From contig CAVTAL010000014.1 of assembly GCA_963732635.1 (NCBI GenBank), positions 1 to 64,000 of the forward strand: a DNA stretch of 64,000 nt. Reading direction: 5' to 3'. This DNA comes from JAKFWF01 sp963732635. Lineage in GTDB: Bacteria > Pseudomonadota > Alphaproteobacteria > Rhizobiales > Hyphomicrobiaceae. Made by a program: the position numbers and the translations under genes. Positions 19,222-28,418 of the stretch are shown here, one piece after another (the stretch's first letter is position 1; each line of letters starts with the position of its first letter). The notes beneath the pieces were generated by a model that worked only from the letters and a program-made list of their open reading frames with translations, did no database searches and had not been told where the DNA came from.

Positions 19222-20070
19222 CTAGTCGCCAAGCGTCACCGGCCGCACCCACCAAGTCGGCTCCTCGGCGGCAAGGCGTGCGGCGGCCTCGACCGGATAA
19301 TCGAAGATTCCGAAACAGGTCGGACCACCGCCTGAGACCGCCGCATGGCGGCAGCCGGGCGTGCCGAGCAACGCCGCCTTGACCGCGGCCGCAATCGGCA
19401 TCACGGCGATCGCCGCCGGTTCGAGCATGTTGCCGCGCGCACCAAGAAAATCGATTGCCCGCTCCCCCGACGACGGCGGCTCGCATCGCACCCCGGCGAC
19501 AAGCGGCTTCGCCGCCAATCGCCTAAACACCTGCGCCGTTTTGTCGGCCGGTGCCGGCACCAGCGGATTGACCAGTACGGCACCAAGCGTCGGCCAACCG
19601 ACGAGTGGCGTCACCCGCTCGCCGATGCCGGTCATCCAGGCCGTGCGATTGGCGAGGCAGACCGGCACATCGGCACCGAGGCCGGTGGCGATCTGGCTCC
19701 AGTCTAGGCTCAGCCCCAGTTCAGGATTGGCTCGGCGCACGGCTCGCAACAGCGCCGCGGCATCAGCGGAGCCACCGCCAATGCCGGCCGCGACCGGTAG
19801 CTGTTTGTCGAGAGTTACCGATCCCAGCCGAAGGCGCGGCTCAAACTCGGCCAAGCGACGCAACGTCACGGCGATCAGGTTCTCGCCGGCAATGGTTGGA
19901 GCAAACGGTCCAGAAACTTTGATGTCTTGCGTGGGGCCGGTTTCAAGTGTCAGGCGATCGCCAATGTCAGCAAAGGCGACGAGGCTCGCCAACTCATGAA
20001 AGCCATCCTCTCGACGCCCCAAAATCTCGAGCGTCAGGTTGACCTTCGCCCGGGCCAGTTCGGTGATCAT
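19222..20070 (-). CDS. ispE: 4-diphosphocytidyl-2-C-methyl-D-erythritol kinase
   Basis: 282 residues; GHMP kinase of the MEP isoprenoid pathway. The N-terminal ARAKVNLTLEILGRREDGFH carries the catalytic lysine K10; the ATP loop is PVAAGIGGGSADAAALL and the C-terminal motif AVSGGGPTCFGIF. It follows the TPR gene on the same strand with a 3-bp gap, so the two are probably one operon. Confidence 0.95.
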   Translation of the reverse strand: MITELARAKVNLTLEILGRREDGFHELASLVAFADIGDRLTLETGPTQDIKVSGPFAPTIAGENLIAVTLRRLAEFEPRLRLGSVTLDKQLPVAAGIGGGSADAAALLRAVRRANPELGLSLDWSQIATGLGADVPVCLANRTAWMTGIGERVTPLVGWPTLGAVLVNPLVPAPADKTAQVFRRLAAKPLVAGVRCEPPSSGERAIDFLGARGNMLEPAAIAVMPIAAAVKAALLGTPGCRHAAVSGGGPTCFGIFDYPVEAAARLAAEEPTWWVRPVTLGD

Positions 20071-20073
20071 GAC

Positions 20074-21891
20074 CTATTGAAACGGATTGAACGATTTTGC
20101 CGGCTCAAGCTTAGTCTGCACGCGTTTGCGGTTCGGATCGGCCTTGGCCTGCTGCCGAGTTTTAACCGGTGATGCCTGCTTCTTTTCCGCCAATCCGTTG
20201 TCGATCTTGCGCTTGGTGCGGTTGGCGTCTTCCATCTCGGGCTTGAGTGTGAGCGACTGCTCCCACTGGTACCGAGCCTCCCGTTCGCGGCCCACACGCC
20301 ACAATGCATCGCCAAGATGATCGTTCAAAACTGGATCTTCGGGGCGAAGCTCCACTGCTCGCTCAAGATAGCGAACCGCTTCCTTGTAGTTGCCTACCTT
20401 GTAGTGCGCCCAACCCAGGCTATCGACAATGTAGCCGTCGTCCGGCTTCAATGCGACCGCCTTCTCGATCAACGCCATGCCCTGCTTCAGGTTCTTGTTC
20501 TGGTCGACCCAGGAGTAGCCCAGATAGTTCAGCACCATCGGCTGATCAGGATATAGTAGCAGCGCTCGCTGAAGATCGGCCTCGGCCAGTGGCCACTTCT
20601 TCACCCGCTCGTAGCTGGTGCCACGCGAATACCAGTAGGCCCAATGCCGCTTTTCCGGCTTCTGGATTAGGTTGATCGCACGCGTGTAGTAGCCGATCGC
20701 GTCGTCATATCGCTTGCGCGCACGCATGATCGAGCCCAGCGCATCAAGCGGCTTGATGTCGTTCGGCGTGCGCTTAGCCAGCCCTTCAAGAAGGATTTGC
20801 GCTTCATCGACCTTGTCGAGGAGATTGAGATTGATCGCCTTGCGGATATCGATCGATGCCGCCAACGGCGTCCCAGCCGGAACCCGAGTATAGACCTCAA
20901 GCGCCGTTTCGTAACGCTTGGTGGTCTCGTAGACGTTGGCGAGCGAGACCAGTGCAAGCGGAAATTCCGGCTTAAGATAGAGCGCCATCTGCAAATACTG
21001 CGCGGCGATGCCTACACCGCCTTCGCCAATCAAGGCATCACCCAGACCATAGAAGACCTCCGCCAATCCATCCTGCGGTGTCTCGATCATCAGCGGCAGA
21101 GTGCTGGTGCCATTCAACTGATCTCGCAAATCAAGTGCAAGCGGATGATTGTCGCTCGACAGCTTATCCATATGCTCCTTGAGTACGGAGCGCGCGAGCT
21201 TCAAGTCACCAGAATTGGCGGCATGCTGCGTATAGGCAAGTGCCGTGCGCAATGTCCGATTGTCGGACTTGAAAATGCGTTCGTAGTTTAAACGCGCCTC
21301 CGCCCGCCGACCGCCGACATCGGCGATCAAGGCTCGGTGATAGCGCAGAAACGACTGTGCCCACTCGGGCTGCTTCTGAACTTCAATCAGCTGCAGTGCC
21401 TCGTCCGCTTCCATTCGGGCCTGCAACGTCCAGGCCCGCGCGAGGACGCTGGTCAACTCGCCGATCGGATTGGAACTCGCCGCCTTGAAATGCTTATCAG
21501 CCTCAGCCCAGCGTTTCGCCTTGAAATCAACCAGCCCCAGGAACAGCTCGGTCATCCGGCGTTCCTTCGCGGCTGGCGAAACCTTCCTTGCTAGCTCGAT
21601 CGCGGAATCGAACCGCCCCTCGGTCAACTCCATGACGAAGGTTGGCTCGATCAACTGGTCGTTGCTCGGATCGAGCGCGAGCGCGTTGCGATAATAATCA
21701 GCCGCCGCGGCGGTGTCGTTGAGCCCGCGCGCATGGCGCCCAGCGAGGTAGCTGCCAAGCAGCGACACGTCGGTGGATTTTGCGCCAGAGGCGGCTAACG
21801 TTGGGCCGCAAACTAGTATGGTCGCGCATGACACCGCTACGACAGCGGCATACCGCGCCAACTTCTCGGCCGACTTTGCAAACGAAGGCAT
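20074..21891 (-). CDS. Exported tetratricopeptide-repeat protein
   Basis: 605 residues from 21891 (AGAGG just upstream). Signal peptide about 1-36 ending LAASGA. At least eight TPR-like helical pairs follow, for example HWAYWYSRGTSYERVKKWP and VVDSLGWAHYKVGNYKEAV type units (one about every 34 residues). The tail is basic and ends KSFNPFQ. Periplasmic scaffold, possibly with roles in envelope or outer-membrane assembly. It is transcribed with ispE. Confidence 0.85.
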   Translation of the reverse strand: MPSFAKSAEKLARYAAVVAVSCATILVCGPTLAASGAKSTDVSLLGSYLAGRHARGLNDTAAAADYYRNALALDPSNDQLIEPTFVMELTEGRFDSAIELARKVSPAAKERRMTELFLGLVDFKAKRWAEADKHFKAASSNPIGELTSVLARAWTLQARMEADEALQLIEVQKQPEWAQSFLRYHRALIADVGGRRAEARLNYERIFKSDNRTLRTALAYTQHAANSGDLKLARSVLKEHMDKLSSDNHPLALDLRDQLNGTSTLPLMIETPQDGLAEVFYGLGDALIGEGGVGIAAQYLQMALYLKPEFPLALVSLANVYETTKRYETALEVYTRVPAGTPLAASIDIRKAINLNLLDKVDEAQILLEGLAKRTPNDIKPLDALGSIMRARKRYDDAIGYYTRAINLIQKPEKRHWAYWYSRGTSYERVKKWPLAEADLQRALLLYPDQPMVLNYLGYSWVDQNKNLKQGMALIEKAVALKPDDGYIVDSLGWAHYKVGNYKEAVRYLERAVELRPEDPVLNDHLGDALWRVGREREARYQWEQSLTLKPEMEDANRTKRKIDNGLAEKKQASPVKTRQQAKADPNRKRVQTKLEPAKSFNPFQ

Positions 21892-22001
21892 CCGACCTCT
21901 TTCGAGCAGACCCGAAGTCCGCAAGTGATTCTGTAAGTTAGCCGTAGTGTAGCAAACACAACTACTGTTTGGCAACTCTAAGGCCAAAACTTCAGCCGCG
22001 C

Positions 22002-22976
22002 TTATGCCTTCGGCGTGTTTCCCGTCAAAACCTGTGAAAAAACCGGTGCGTCAATGTTGCCACCGCAAAGTATCACCGCCGCTTTCTGGCCTTGCAACAG
22101 GGTGCGCTCGCGCATGAGCCCGGCAAGCGGTGCCGCTCCCGCGCCCTCGGCCAGATTGTGGGTATCGCGGTAATAGATGCGAATTGCATCGGCGATTTCG
22201 TCATCGGTGAGCCGCAGGATGTGCGACACGCCGGACTTGATCATCGCAAACGCCTCCTCGTTCGGCACCCGCACCGCCATGCCGTCGGCGAACGTCGCCG
22301 CGGTATTGGTCGACACCACATGGCCCGCTTCCAACGACAACGCGTAGGCAGCGGCTGCATCGGCGACGACGCCGACCACTTCGGTCTTCAGTCCCAGCAG
22401 ATCGCGCACAGCGATCACCCCGCAAATGCCTGATCCGAGCCCGATCGGAACATAAACGCGTGCGATATCAGGTACCGCGCGGAATAGCTCGAGAGCATAA
22501 GTCGCGACGCCCATCACCAATTGTTTATCGAACGACGGCACAAAATGTAGGTTGCGCGCCTTCGCCAGCTCCGCGGCATGAGCCTTGGCGGCGTCGAAGT
22601 CGCTGCCATGGGTGATCAGTTCCGCACCGAACGCCTGCATGGCGGCGTTCTTCTCGACGGAATTTCCCTCCGGCACGACGATCACGCAGGGCAGCCCAAC
22701 CCGCGCCGCCGCCGCCGCGATCGACTGCCCATGGTTGCCACGTGTCGCCGAGATCACGCCGCTTACATCCAAGCCGCTGTGTTTCAGCCAATCCATATAG
22801 ACGATGCCGCCACGCACCTTGAAAGCGCCGGTCGGCGTGTGGTTCTCGTGCTTGACCCAGACTTCGACACCGGTGCGCTGCCGCAACAACGGCCACGCGA
22901 ACTGCGGCGTCGGCGGCACATGTGCATGCACCAGATGAGCGGCGGCCTCGAGTTCTTCGAGCGTGAATAGTGTCAT
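22002..22976 (-). CDS. Threonine/serine dehydratase-like PLP enzyme
   Basis: 324 residues from MTLFTLEELEAAAHLV. The PLP lysine is in NHTPTGAFKVRGG, the phosphate loop is the glycine-rich GLGSGICG, and SATRGNHGQSIAAAAA is the substrate loop. The length and lack of an ACT domain fit catabolic threonine deaminase or a serine/threonine racemase-like branch. It is divergent from opgC. Confidence 0.86.
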   Translation of the reverse strand: MTLFTLEELEAAAHLVHAHVPPTPQFAWPLLRQRTGVEVWVKHENHTPTGAFKVRGGIVYMDWLKHSGLDVSGVISATRGNHGQSIAAAAARVGLPCVIVVPEGNSVEKNAAMQAFGAELITHGSDFDAAKAHAAELAKARNLHFVPSFDKQLVMGVATYALELFRAVPDIARVYVPIGLGSGICGVIAVRDLLGLKTEVVGVVADAAAAYALSLEAGHVVSTNTAATFADGMAVRVPNEEAFAMIKSGVSHILRLTDDEIADAIRIYYRDTHNLAEGAGAAPLAGLMRERTLLQGQKAAVILCGGNIDAPVFSQVLTGNTPKA

Positions 22977-23139
22977 CGGCCAAGGACCTTCCAGGTGGAG
23001 CAACGACCGGCCAACCAAAATCCAGCCGCCGCAAGCATTGCGTTATGCGAAACGGCACGGCATACCGCAAGTCGACAACGCAATCGGGCCGCACCCCGCA
23101 GCAACATCGCGACACCGCACCCCAATCCCAGCACCGAAA

Positions 23140-24243
23140 ATGCCCAGCCGCACATCCAATTCGGTCGACTTCTGGCGCGGGATCGCCCTGATCATGATCT
23201 TCATCGATCACGTTCCTGGCAACGTCTACAGCTCCTTCACGCTGCACAAGCTGGCATTTTGCGACGCCGCCGAACTGTTCGTCTTCCTGGCCGGTTGGTC
23301 ACTGTCGCACGCGACTGGCGGCCCACAAGCCCCCCAGTCGGCCGGCCGCGTGATTATCCGGCTGGTCGCACGCGCAATCGAGATCTATCGCGCCCAGATT
23401 GTGCTCACCGCCATCGCATTGGCGATGCTGGCGGCGACGGCGCTGTTGCGCAACAACCCGATTTTCCTTGAATGGCACAACGCAGGACCGGCGTTCTACG
23501 ATCCGGTGCGCGCCACAATCGGATGGGTGTTGCTCACTCACCACCTGTGGTTCTTTGACATCTTACCGCTGTATGTCGTGGTGCTGCTGATGGCGCCGCT
23601 GTTCGTGATCCTGACCCGGTGGAACCGAATGGCAGGGCTGGCCGCCTCACTGCTCCTTTACGGCGTGACACTGACCTTCAATCTCAAGTTGCCGACCTGG
23701 CCCGGTGATACCGGCTGGTTCTTCAACCCTCTTGCCTGGCAGCTCCTGCTGGTCCTTGGATTCCTCAGCGCGGAGATGGCACAAGACGACGAAAGGTTTC
23801 GCACCATAATGCGCCGTTGCATCCCAGCGGCTGCGATTCTAGTGCTGATGTTCACGATCTTAACCATCTCGGGTTTCGATCCCGACCCGCTGTCGGTGCC
23901 TGAACCACGCTTCTTCTTTCTGATTGATAAGACCAACCTTTCCCCTTCACGAGTAATCAGCCTGCTAGCCTTGGTGCTGGCATTCAGTCAGGTTTTTCCG
24001 TGGCTGCAGCAACGGATCGGCTGGTTCGGCAGCTGGTTGTGCGGCCTCGGACGCAACTCGCTGGCAGTGTTTGCGGTTGGTTCATTGTTAAGCCTTGCCG
24101 CCCAACTTTTGCGCTTTATCAATGGTGGTGGTTTGACGATTGACACTTTTACGATACTATGTGGTCTCGTAGGGATGGGGTGGACTGCATGGTTCGTGGA
24201 ATGGCGCTCCCGATCGCCGGGCTCTTCTTCTCGGCTATCATAA
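23140..24243 (+). CDS. opgC: OpgC-type membrane acyltransferase
   Basis: 367 residues from MPSRTSNSVDFWRGIALI at 23140; the upstream frame to 22963 is not protein-like. About ten membrane segments with the acyltransferase-3/OpgC signature DFWRGIALIMIFIDHVPGN near the start. OpgC adds succinyl groups to osmoregulated periplasmic glucans. The 3' end overlaps the SGNH hydrolase gene, implying coupled translation. Confidence 0.87.
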   Translation: MPSRTSNSVDFWRGIALIMIFIDHVPGNVYSSFTLHKLAFCDAAELFVFLAGWSLSHATGGPQAPQSAGRVIIRLVARAIEIYRAQIVLTAIALAMLAATALLRNNPIFLEWHNAGPAFYDPVRATIGWVLLTHHLWFFDILPLYVVVLLMAPLFVILTRWNRMAGLAASLLLYGVTLTFNLKLPTWPGDTGWFFNPLAWQLLLVLGFLSAEMAQDDERFRTIMRRCIPAAAILVLMFTILTISGFDPDPLSVPEPRFFFLIDKTNLSPSRVISLLALVLAFSQVFPWLQQRIGWFGSWLCGLGRNSLAVFAVGSLLSLAAQLLRFINGGGLTIDTFTILCGLVGMGWTAWFVEWRSRSPGSSSRLS

Positions 24244-25034
24244 TTATTCCCGCTGCGGCATCCGCTCAGCAGGTGGCAGTCGCGACCGTCGAACAGCAAA
24301 TCGCGACGCTGGCCAAGGTTCAGCCTGCCTATTCGCGTGACTGCCGCATCACTGCCCCCGCGCACGAAGGCCGCACAGCCCTTCGCACCATGCGTCGCGC
24401 GCTGAAGGAAAACCGCGTCGTCAAGGTTCTGGCCGTCGGTTCGTCGTCAACCTCAGGTATTGGCGCGACGTCGCCGTTCGCGACCTATCCAGTGCGACTT
24501 GAGAGTGATCTGGAGGTCCTGTTCAAGGGCGTCGACATCGACGTGGTGAGCCGTGGCGTGCCAGGCGAGGCCGGCCTAGGCGCCTGCAGCCGCATGAAGC
24601 GCGAGGTTGCGGAAACGAAGCCCGACCTCGTCGTCTGGCAAGTCGGCACCAACGACGCGATGGCCCGCGCAGATATCGACGAGTTAAAGATCAATCTCGC
24701 CAAGACGCTGCAATGGCTGGCGAAAAACCACATCGATGTGGTGCTGATCGACCCGCAGTTCACGGCTCGCCTCGCGAATGACGACCACTACACCAAGGTC
24801 GTTCGGGCGATCGAGGACGTTGCGCGGCAGGAGCGTGTGATGCTGGTCCACCGGTTCAGCGCCATGGCCGATCTCGCCAATCAGAAGGGCGAGGACACAC
24901 TGCTCGCCAACGACCGCTTCCACCTCAACGATCTTGGCTATCGCTGCATGGCCGAATACGCCGCTGGCGCCATCGTCGCTGGCATCATACAGGCGCAGAC
25001 CGATGCCGCTCCGGCAGTACCGGCAAAGCCGTAG
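24201..25034 (+). CDS. Periplasmic SGNH/GDSL hydrolase
   Basis: 277 residues if it starts at 24201; other in-frame ATGs at 24159 and 24189. Signal peptide ending ASAQQ. SGNH blocks: VLAVGSSSTSGIG (catalytic serine region), the GND-like WQVGTNDAMA, and the final acid/histidine pair in NDRFHLNDLGY. It overlaps opgC by 43 bp. The pairing suggests it removes or transfers acyl groups on the same glucan. The substrate is inferred. Confidence 0.82.
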   Translation: MALPIAGLFFSAIIIIPAAASAQQVAVATVEQQIATLAKVQPAYSRDCRITAPAHEGRTALRTMRRALKENRVVKVLAVGSSSTSGIGATSPFATYPVRLESDLEVLFKGVDIDVVSRGVPGEAGLGACSRMKREVAETKPDLVVWQVGTNDAMARADIDELKINLAKTLQWLAKNHIDVVLIDPQFTARLANDDHYTKVVRAIEDVARQERVMLVHRFSAMADLANQKGEDTLLANDRFHLNDLGYRCMAEYAAGAIVAGIIQAQTDAAPAVPAKP

Positions 25035-25106
25035 CAATTTGCTAGCCTGTCAGCTGTACTGCTTCGGCGAGGCACGATCAGCGCCTCGCCTTTCTCGTAT
25101 ACCGGC

Positions 25107-26800
25107 TCACATGCCGGCATAGTTCGGGCCGCCGCCGCCTTCGGGGCAGGTCCAGTTGATATTCTGGCTCGGATCCTTGATGTCGCAGGTCTTGCAGTGC
25201 ACGCAGTTCTGCGCGTTGATCTGGAAGCGCGGCCGGCCGGCGTCGTCCGTCAGGATCTCGTAGACGCCCGCCGGGCAATAGCGCTGCGCCGGCTCGGCGT
25301 AGTCGGGCAGGTTGACCGCGACCGGCACGTGCGGATCGGCAAGCTTCAGGTGGACCGGCTGGTCCTCCTCGTGGTTGGTGCCTGAGAACGACGACGTTGG
25401 TCAGCCGGTCGAAGGTCAGCACGCCGTCGGGCTTGGGATAGTCGATCGGCTTCGACCGCGCTGCGCCTTGCTCCAGCGTCGCGTGGTCGGGCTTGCCGTG
25501 CTTCAGCGTGTAGCCGAGGCCGATGCCCGGAATGATCGTGTTGAGCCACATGTCGAGGCCGCCGAGCGGCGACGCCGAGCGTGGTGCCGAACCTCGACCA
25601 CAGCGGCTTGGCGTTGCGCACGCGCTTCAGGTCGCGCGCGATCGGGCCGGTCACGACGGCGCGTCTCGTAGGCGTCGAGGCGTATCGTGCGCGCGGCCGG
25701 CGCCGATCGCCTCGAAGGCGGCCTCGGCGGCATGGATGCCGGACAGCATGGCGTTGTGGCGAGCCCTTGATGCGCGGCACGTTGACGAAGCCGGCCGCGC
25801 AGCCGAGCAGCGCGCCGCCGGGGAACACCAGCTTCGGGATCGACTGCCAGCCGCCCTCGGTGATGGCGCGCGCGCCATAGGCGATGCGCTTGCCGCCCTC
25901 GAAGGTCGGCGCGATGCCGGGATGCGTCTTGAAGCGCTGGAATTCCTCGTAGGGCGAGAGGTAGGGGTTCTCGTAGTTGAGGTGCACGACGAAGCCGACC
26001 GACACCAGGTTGTCGCCGTAGTGGTAGAGGAACGAGCCGCCGCCGGTGCGGTTGTCGAGCGGCCAGCCGAACGAGTGCTGGACGAGGCCCGGCTGGTGCT
26101 TCTCGGGCTCGACCTCCCACAGCTCCTTGAGGCCGATGCCGAACTTCTGCGGCTCGCGGCCCTTGTCGAGATCGAACTCTGGCGATCAGCTGCTTGGTCA
26201 GCGAGCCGCGCGCGCCCTCGGCGATCAGCGTGTACTTGCCGCGCAGCTCCATGCCGCGCGTGAAGCTGTCCTTCGGCTTGCCGTCCTTGCCGACGCCCAT
26301 GTCGCCGGTGGCGACGCCGGTGACGCGGCCGTGGTCGTCGTAGAGCACTTCGGCGGCGGCAAAGCCCGGATAGATCTCGACGCCGAGCTCGGCCGCCTGC
26401 TCGCCGAGCCAGCGCACGACGTCGCCGAGGCTGACGATGTAGTTGCCGTGATTGTTCATCAGCGGCGGCATCAGGAAGTTCGGCAGCCGCAGCTCGCCGG
26501 CGGGTCCGAGCACCAGGAACTGGTCCTCCGTCACCGGGGTGTCGACCGGCGCGCCCTTCTGCCTTCCAGTCGGGGATCAGCGCGGTCGAGGCCGATCGGA
26601 TCGATCACGGCGCCCGACAGGATGTGCGCGCCGACCTCGGAGCCCTTTTCCAGCACGACCACGGAGACCTCGTTGCCGGCCTCGGCGGCGAGCTGCTTCA
26701 GGCGGATGGCGGCGGCGAGCCCGGCCGGGCCGGCGCCGACGATCACCACGTCGAACTCCATGCCCTCGCGTGCCGGCAGTTCCATTGCATCATTCGCCAT
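25107..26800 (-). CDS. Electron transfer flavoprotein-ubiquinone oxidoreductase, broken by at least six frame changes
   Basis: Membrane-bound flavo-iron-sulfur enzyme passing electrons from ETF to ubiquinone. The FAD loop is VVIVGAGPAGLAAAIRL near the start. FPGGALLGCAAGFVNVP and NYENPYLSPYEEFQ follow in other frames. The 4Fe-4S ligands are in CPAGVYE, NCVHCKTCDIKDPSQN and WTCPEGGGGPNY at the end. All family segments occur in order across 1.7 kb, giving the normal size of about 555-565 residues. Shifts occur near 26565, 26182, 25755, 25690, 25575 and 25385. The evenly spaced breaks without internal loss look like consensus errors. Confidence 0.85.
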
Positions 26801-26925
26801 CGACGTCCCGCCCTTATGCGCCCGAAAAGTTGAAAACCGTCGGTATCATATCTCCAGGCACATACTGCAAAGCAACCCCGGTGCCGGACCAAATCGTCGC
26901 GCCTGAGCGGTTGGATGGGCTGCAT

Positions 26926-27033
26926 GTAGGTTGGGTTAGGATGCGCACTTGCATCCGTAACCCAACAACTTCGATCATTCCCCGTGCAACTGTTGGGTTA
27001 CAACCGGCAAGTAGCCGGTTTAACCCAACCTAC
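26926..27033. repeat. REPIN-like element: two hairpins in inverted orientation
   Basis: Outer arms GTAGGTTGGGTTA (26926-26938) and TAACCCAACCTAC (27021-27033) are perfect complements. Inner arms GTAACCCAACA (26957-26967) and TGTTGGGTTAC (26991-27001) are too. Each half also folds alone, with stems GGATGC/GCATCC and ACCGGC/GCCGGT. This is the architecture of REP doublets (REPINs). It sits between ETF-QO and ybgC. Confidence 0.75.
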
Positions 27034-27048
27034 GCCCCTGTTCTGGCC

Positions 27049-27520
27049 TTACGAGTTGCCGCTGAACGCCGCACGCAACTCACGCGCGATCCGCAGCGGC
27101 TTACCGGAGACCGAGACCAGTACCACCATCACCTCGGCTTCGAACAGCAGCTGCCCGTCGCGGGCAATGCGCTGATCGAGCAGCAGACGAGGCCGCGCCG
27201 GTCTCCTTCAGCGACGTGGTGACTTCCAGCACCTCATCGATCCGCGCCGGGCGCCGGTATTCCATGTTCATGCGGCGAACGACGAAGGCGGCCGGCTCGC
27301 GACTGCCCGAGCCGTCGATCAGGCCGCGATGATCGTTGCCGGCGAGGCGCAGGAAGTCCGACCGCCCCCGCTCGCACCAGCGCACGTAGGAGGCATGATA
27401 GACAAGACCGGAGAAATCGGTGTCCTCGAAGTACACCCGGATCGGCAAAATGTGCCGGCGAACGCCCGCCTCGTCGATCAACCGGCCGGCAAGGTCGGGC
27501 CAGGGATTGGCGGGCATCAT
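27049..27520 (-). CDS. ybgC: YbgC-family acyl-CoA thioesterase, one-base shift near 27198
   Basis: Hotdog-fold thioesterase, usually the first gene of the tol-pal cluster. The active-site block is YFEDTDFSGLVYHASYVRW with the aspartate and following glutamate. A lost base near 27198 diverts the frame; restored, it continues RPRLLLDQRIARDGQLLFEA and ends FSGNS at 27049 (about 157 residues). The ATG overlaps the stop of the antitoxin gene as ATGA. tolQ does not follow; the next gene is ETF-QO. Confidence 0.83.
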
Positions 27521-27834
27521 GCGATGGCGTCCAACCCGCGCGCATTGACCAGCGCAAGCAGCTTCAAGGATGGTCCGCTCGGTCGCTTCTCGCCACGCTC
27601 CCACTCACCGACCAACTTAACCGCGACATTGAGGTAGCGCGCGAACACCGCCTGACTGACGCCTTCGCGCTCACGCAGGGCCACGACCTGAGCCGGTGTC
27701 ATGGCTTCGACCCCGGTTAGACAGGAGGCGTCGAACTCACGCATCGTGCGCTTGTCGACCAGCCCGGCATCGTGCGCATCCTGCATCGCCTCATGCACGG
27801 CAGCGAGTATCTTGCTCTTATAGGTCTTGATCAT
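27517..27834 (-). CDS. HigA/NadS-like antitoxin (TA pair 2)
   Basis: 105 residues from MIKTYKSK (27834). The helix-turn-helix is VVALREREGVSQAVFARYLN followed by KLVGEWERGEKRPSG. Its start overlaps the toxin stop (ATGA at 27831-27834) and its stop overlaps the ybgC start (ATGA at 27517-27520). Same family as the antitoxin at 15053: shared TMREFD.SCLT, GVSQAVFA and SLKLL.LV..GLDAI. Confidence 0.85.
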   Translation of the reverse strand: MIKTYKSKILAAVHEAMQDAHDAGLVDKRTMREFDASCLTGVEAMTPAQVVALREREGVSQAVFARYLNVAVKLVGEWERGEKRPSGPSLKLLALVNARGLDAIA

Positions 27835-28202
27835 GCGCAAATTACCTCTAGCCATTTACCCGCAACGACCATCTCATCGGCGCCCTCATCTCCCCAACCA
27901 AGCATCTCCACAGCCGCCTTGCGAAGTGCGCGCAATTCGTCCTGATCGATGTTATCGCTATCCTTTTTTGCAAACCCGAACATGAAGACGGCCCGCCTCT
28001 CGAACCGAAATGCGATCAGTGTGCGAAACCCGCCTGACCTTCCATCTCCAGGCCGCGCGACTCGCTGCTTGATCACACCGCCGCCAAGATCGGCGTCGAC
28101 CAAACCGCGCACGGCACGGTCCACGGCGTCGCACAGCGCGCCATTCTCGACGCCTTCCTTGCGGGCGAACCGCGCAAAGGCCTTGGTCGCGAACACCCGC
28201 AT
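27831..28202 (-). CDS. RelE/HigB-type toxin (TA pair 2)
   Basis: 123 residues from MRVFATKAFARFARKEG (28202); the longer frame to 28322 runs into a phosphoesterase remnant. The core GGGVIKQRVARPGDGRSGGF and AVFMFGFAKKDSDNI are shared with the toxin at 15366. This copy is intact. Toxin-first order, ATGA overlap with the antitoxin. Confidence 0.85.
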   Translation of the reverse strand: MRVFATKAFARFARKEGVENGALCDAVDRAVRGLVDADLGGGVIKQRVARPGDGRSGGFRTLIAFRFERRAVFMFGFAKKDSDNIDQDELRALRKAAVEMLGWGDEGADEMVVAGKWLEVICA

Positions 28203-28234
28203 GCATGGCCTGCCAATGTTCGAGCATAATATAC

Positions 28235-28247
28235 TACCCCTAGGGTA
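28235..28247. promoter_or_regulatory. Operator-like palindrome of TA pair 2
   Basis: TACCC-CTA-GGGTA, 33 bases upstream of the toxin ATG, beside an AT-rich -10-like stretch (28223-28233). It differs in sequence from the TA pair 1 palindrome, so the two antitoxins may not cross-repress. Confidence 0.5.
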
Positions 28248-28261
28248 ACACATCAAGCGCG

Positions 28262-28418
28262 TTTCCGGCAGCACGCCGAACCGCGCCGGCATGATCGAAC
28301 CACCCAACCCACCCGATACCACGCGGTGACGCGGCGCGCTTCTATCTCCGGGCCCGCCTGTTTCGACGATATGCCCTCAGGCTATCGATTGCGGTAGCGC
28401 AAGGGAACGACCGGCGAC
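28262..28418 (-). pseudogene. Remnant copy of the 3' end of metallophosphoesterase A
   Basis: About 155 bp closely matching 29680-29830 in the same orientation. Shared blocks include GGCATGATCGA, CCCGATACCACG and TTTCGACGATATGCCC, and the translation VSGGLGGSIMPARFGV parallels VSGGLGGSIMPVRFGV. It contains stops and shifts. Similarity ends abruptly at about 28262, next to the TA pair 2 promoter. It resembles copy A more than copy B. Confidence 0.8.
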
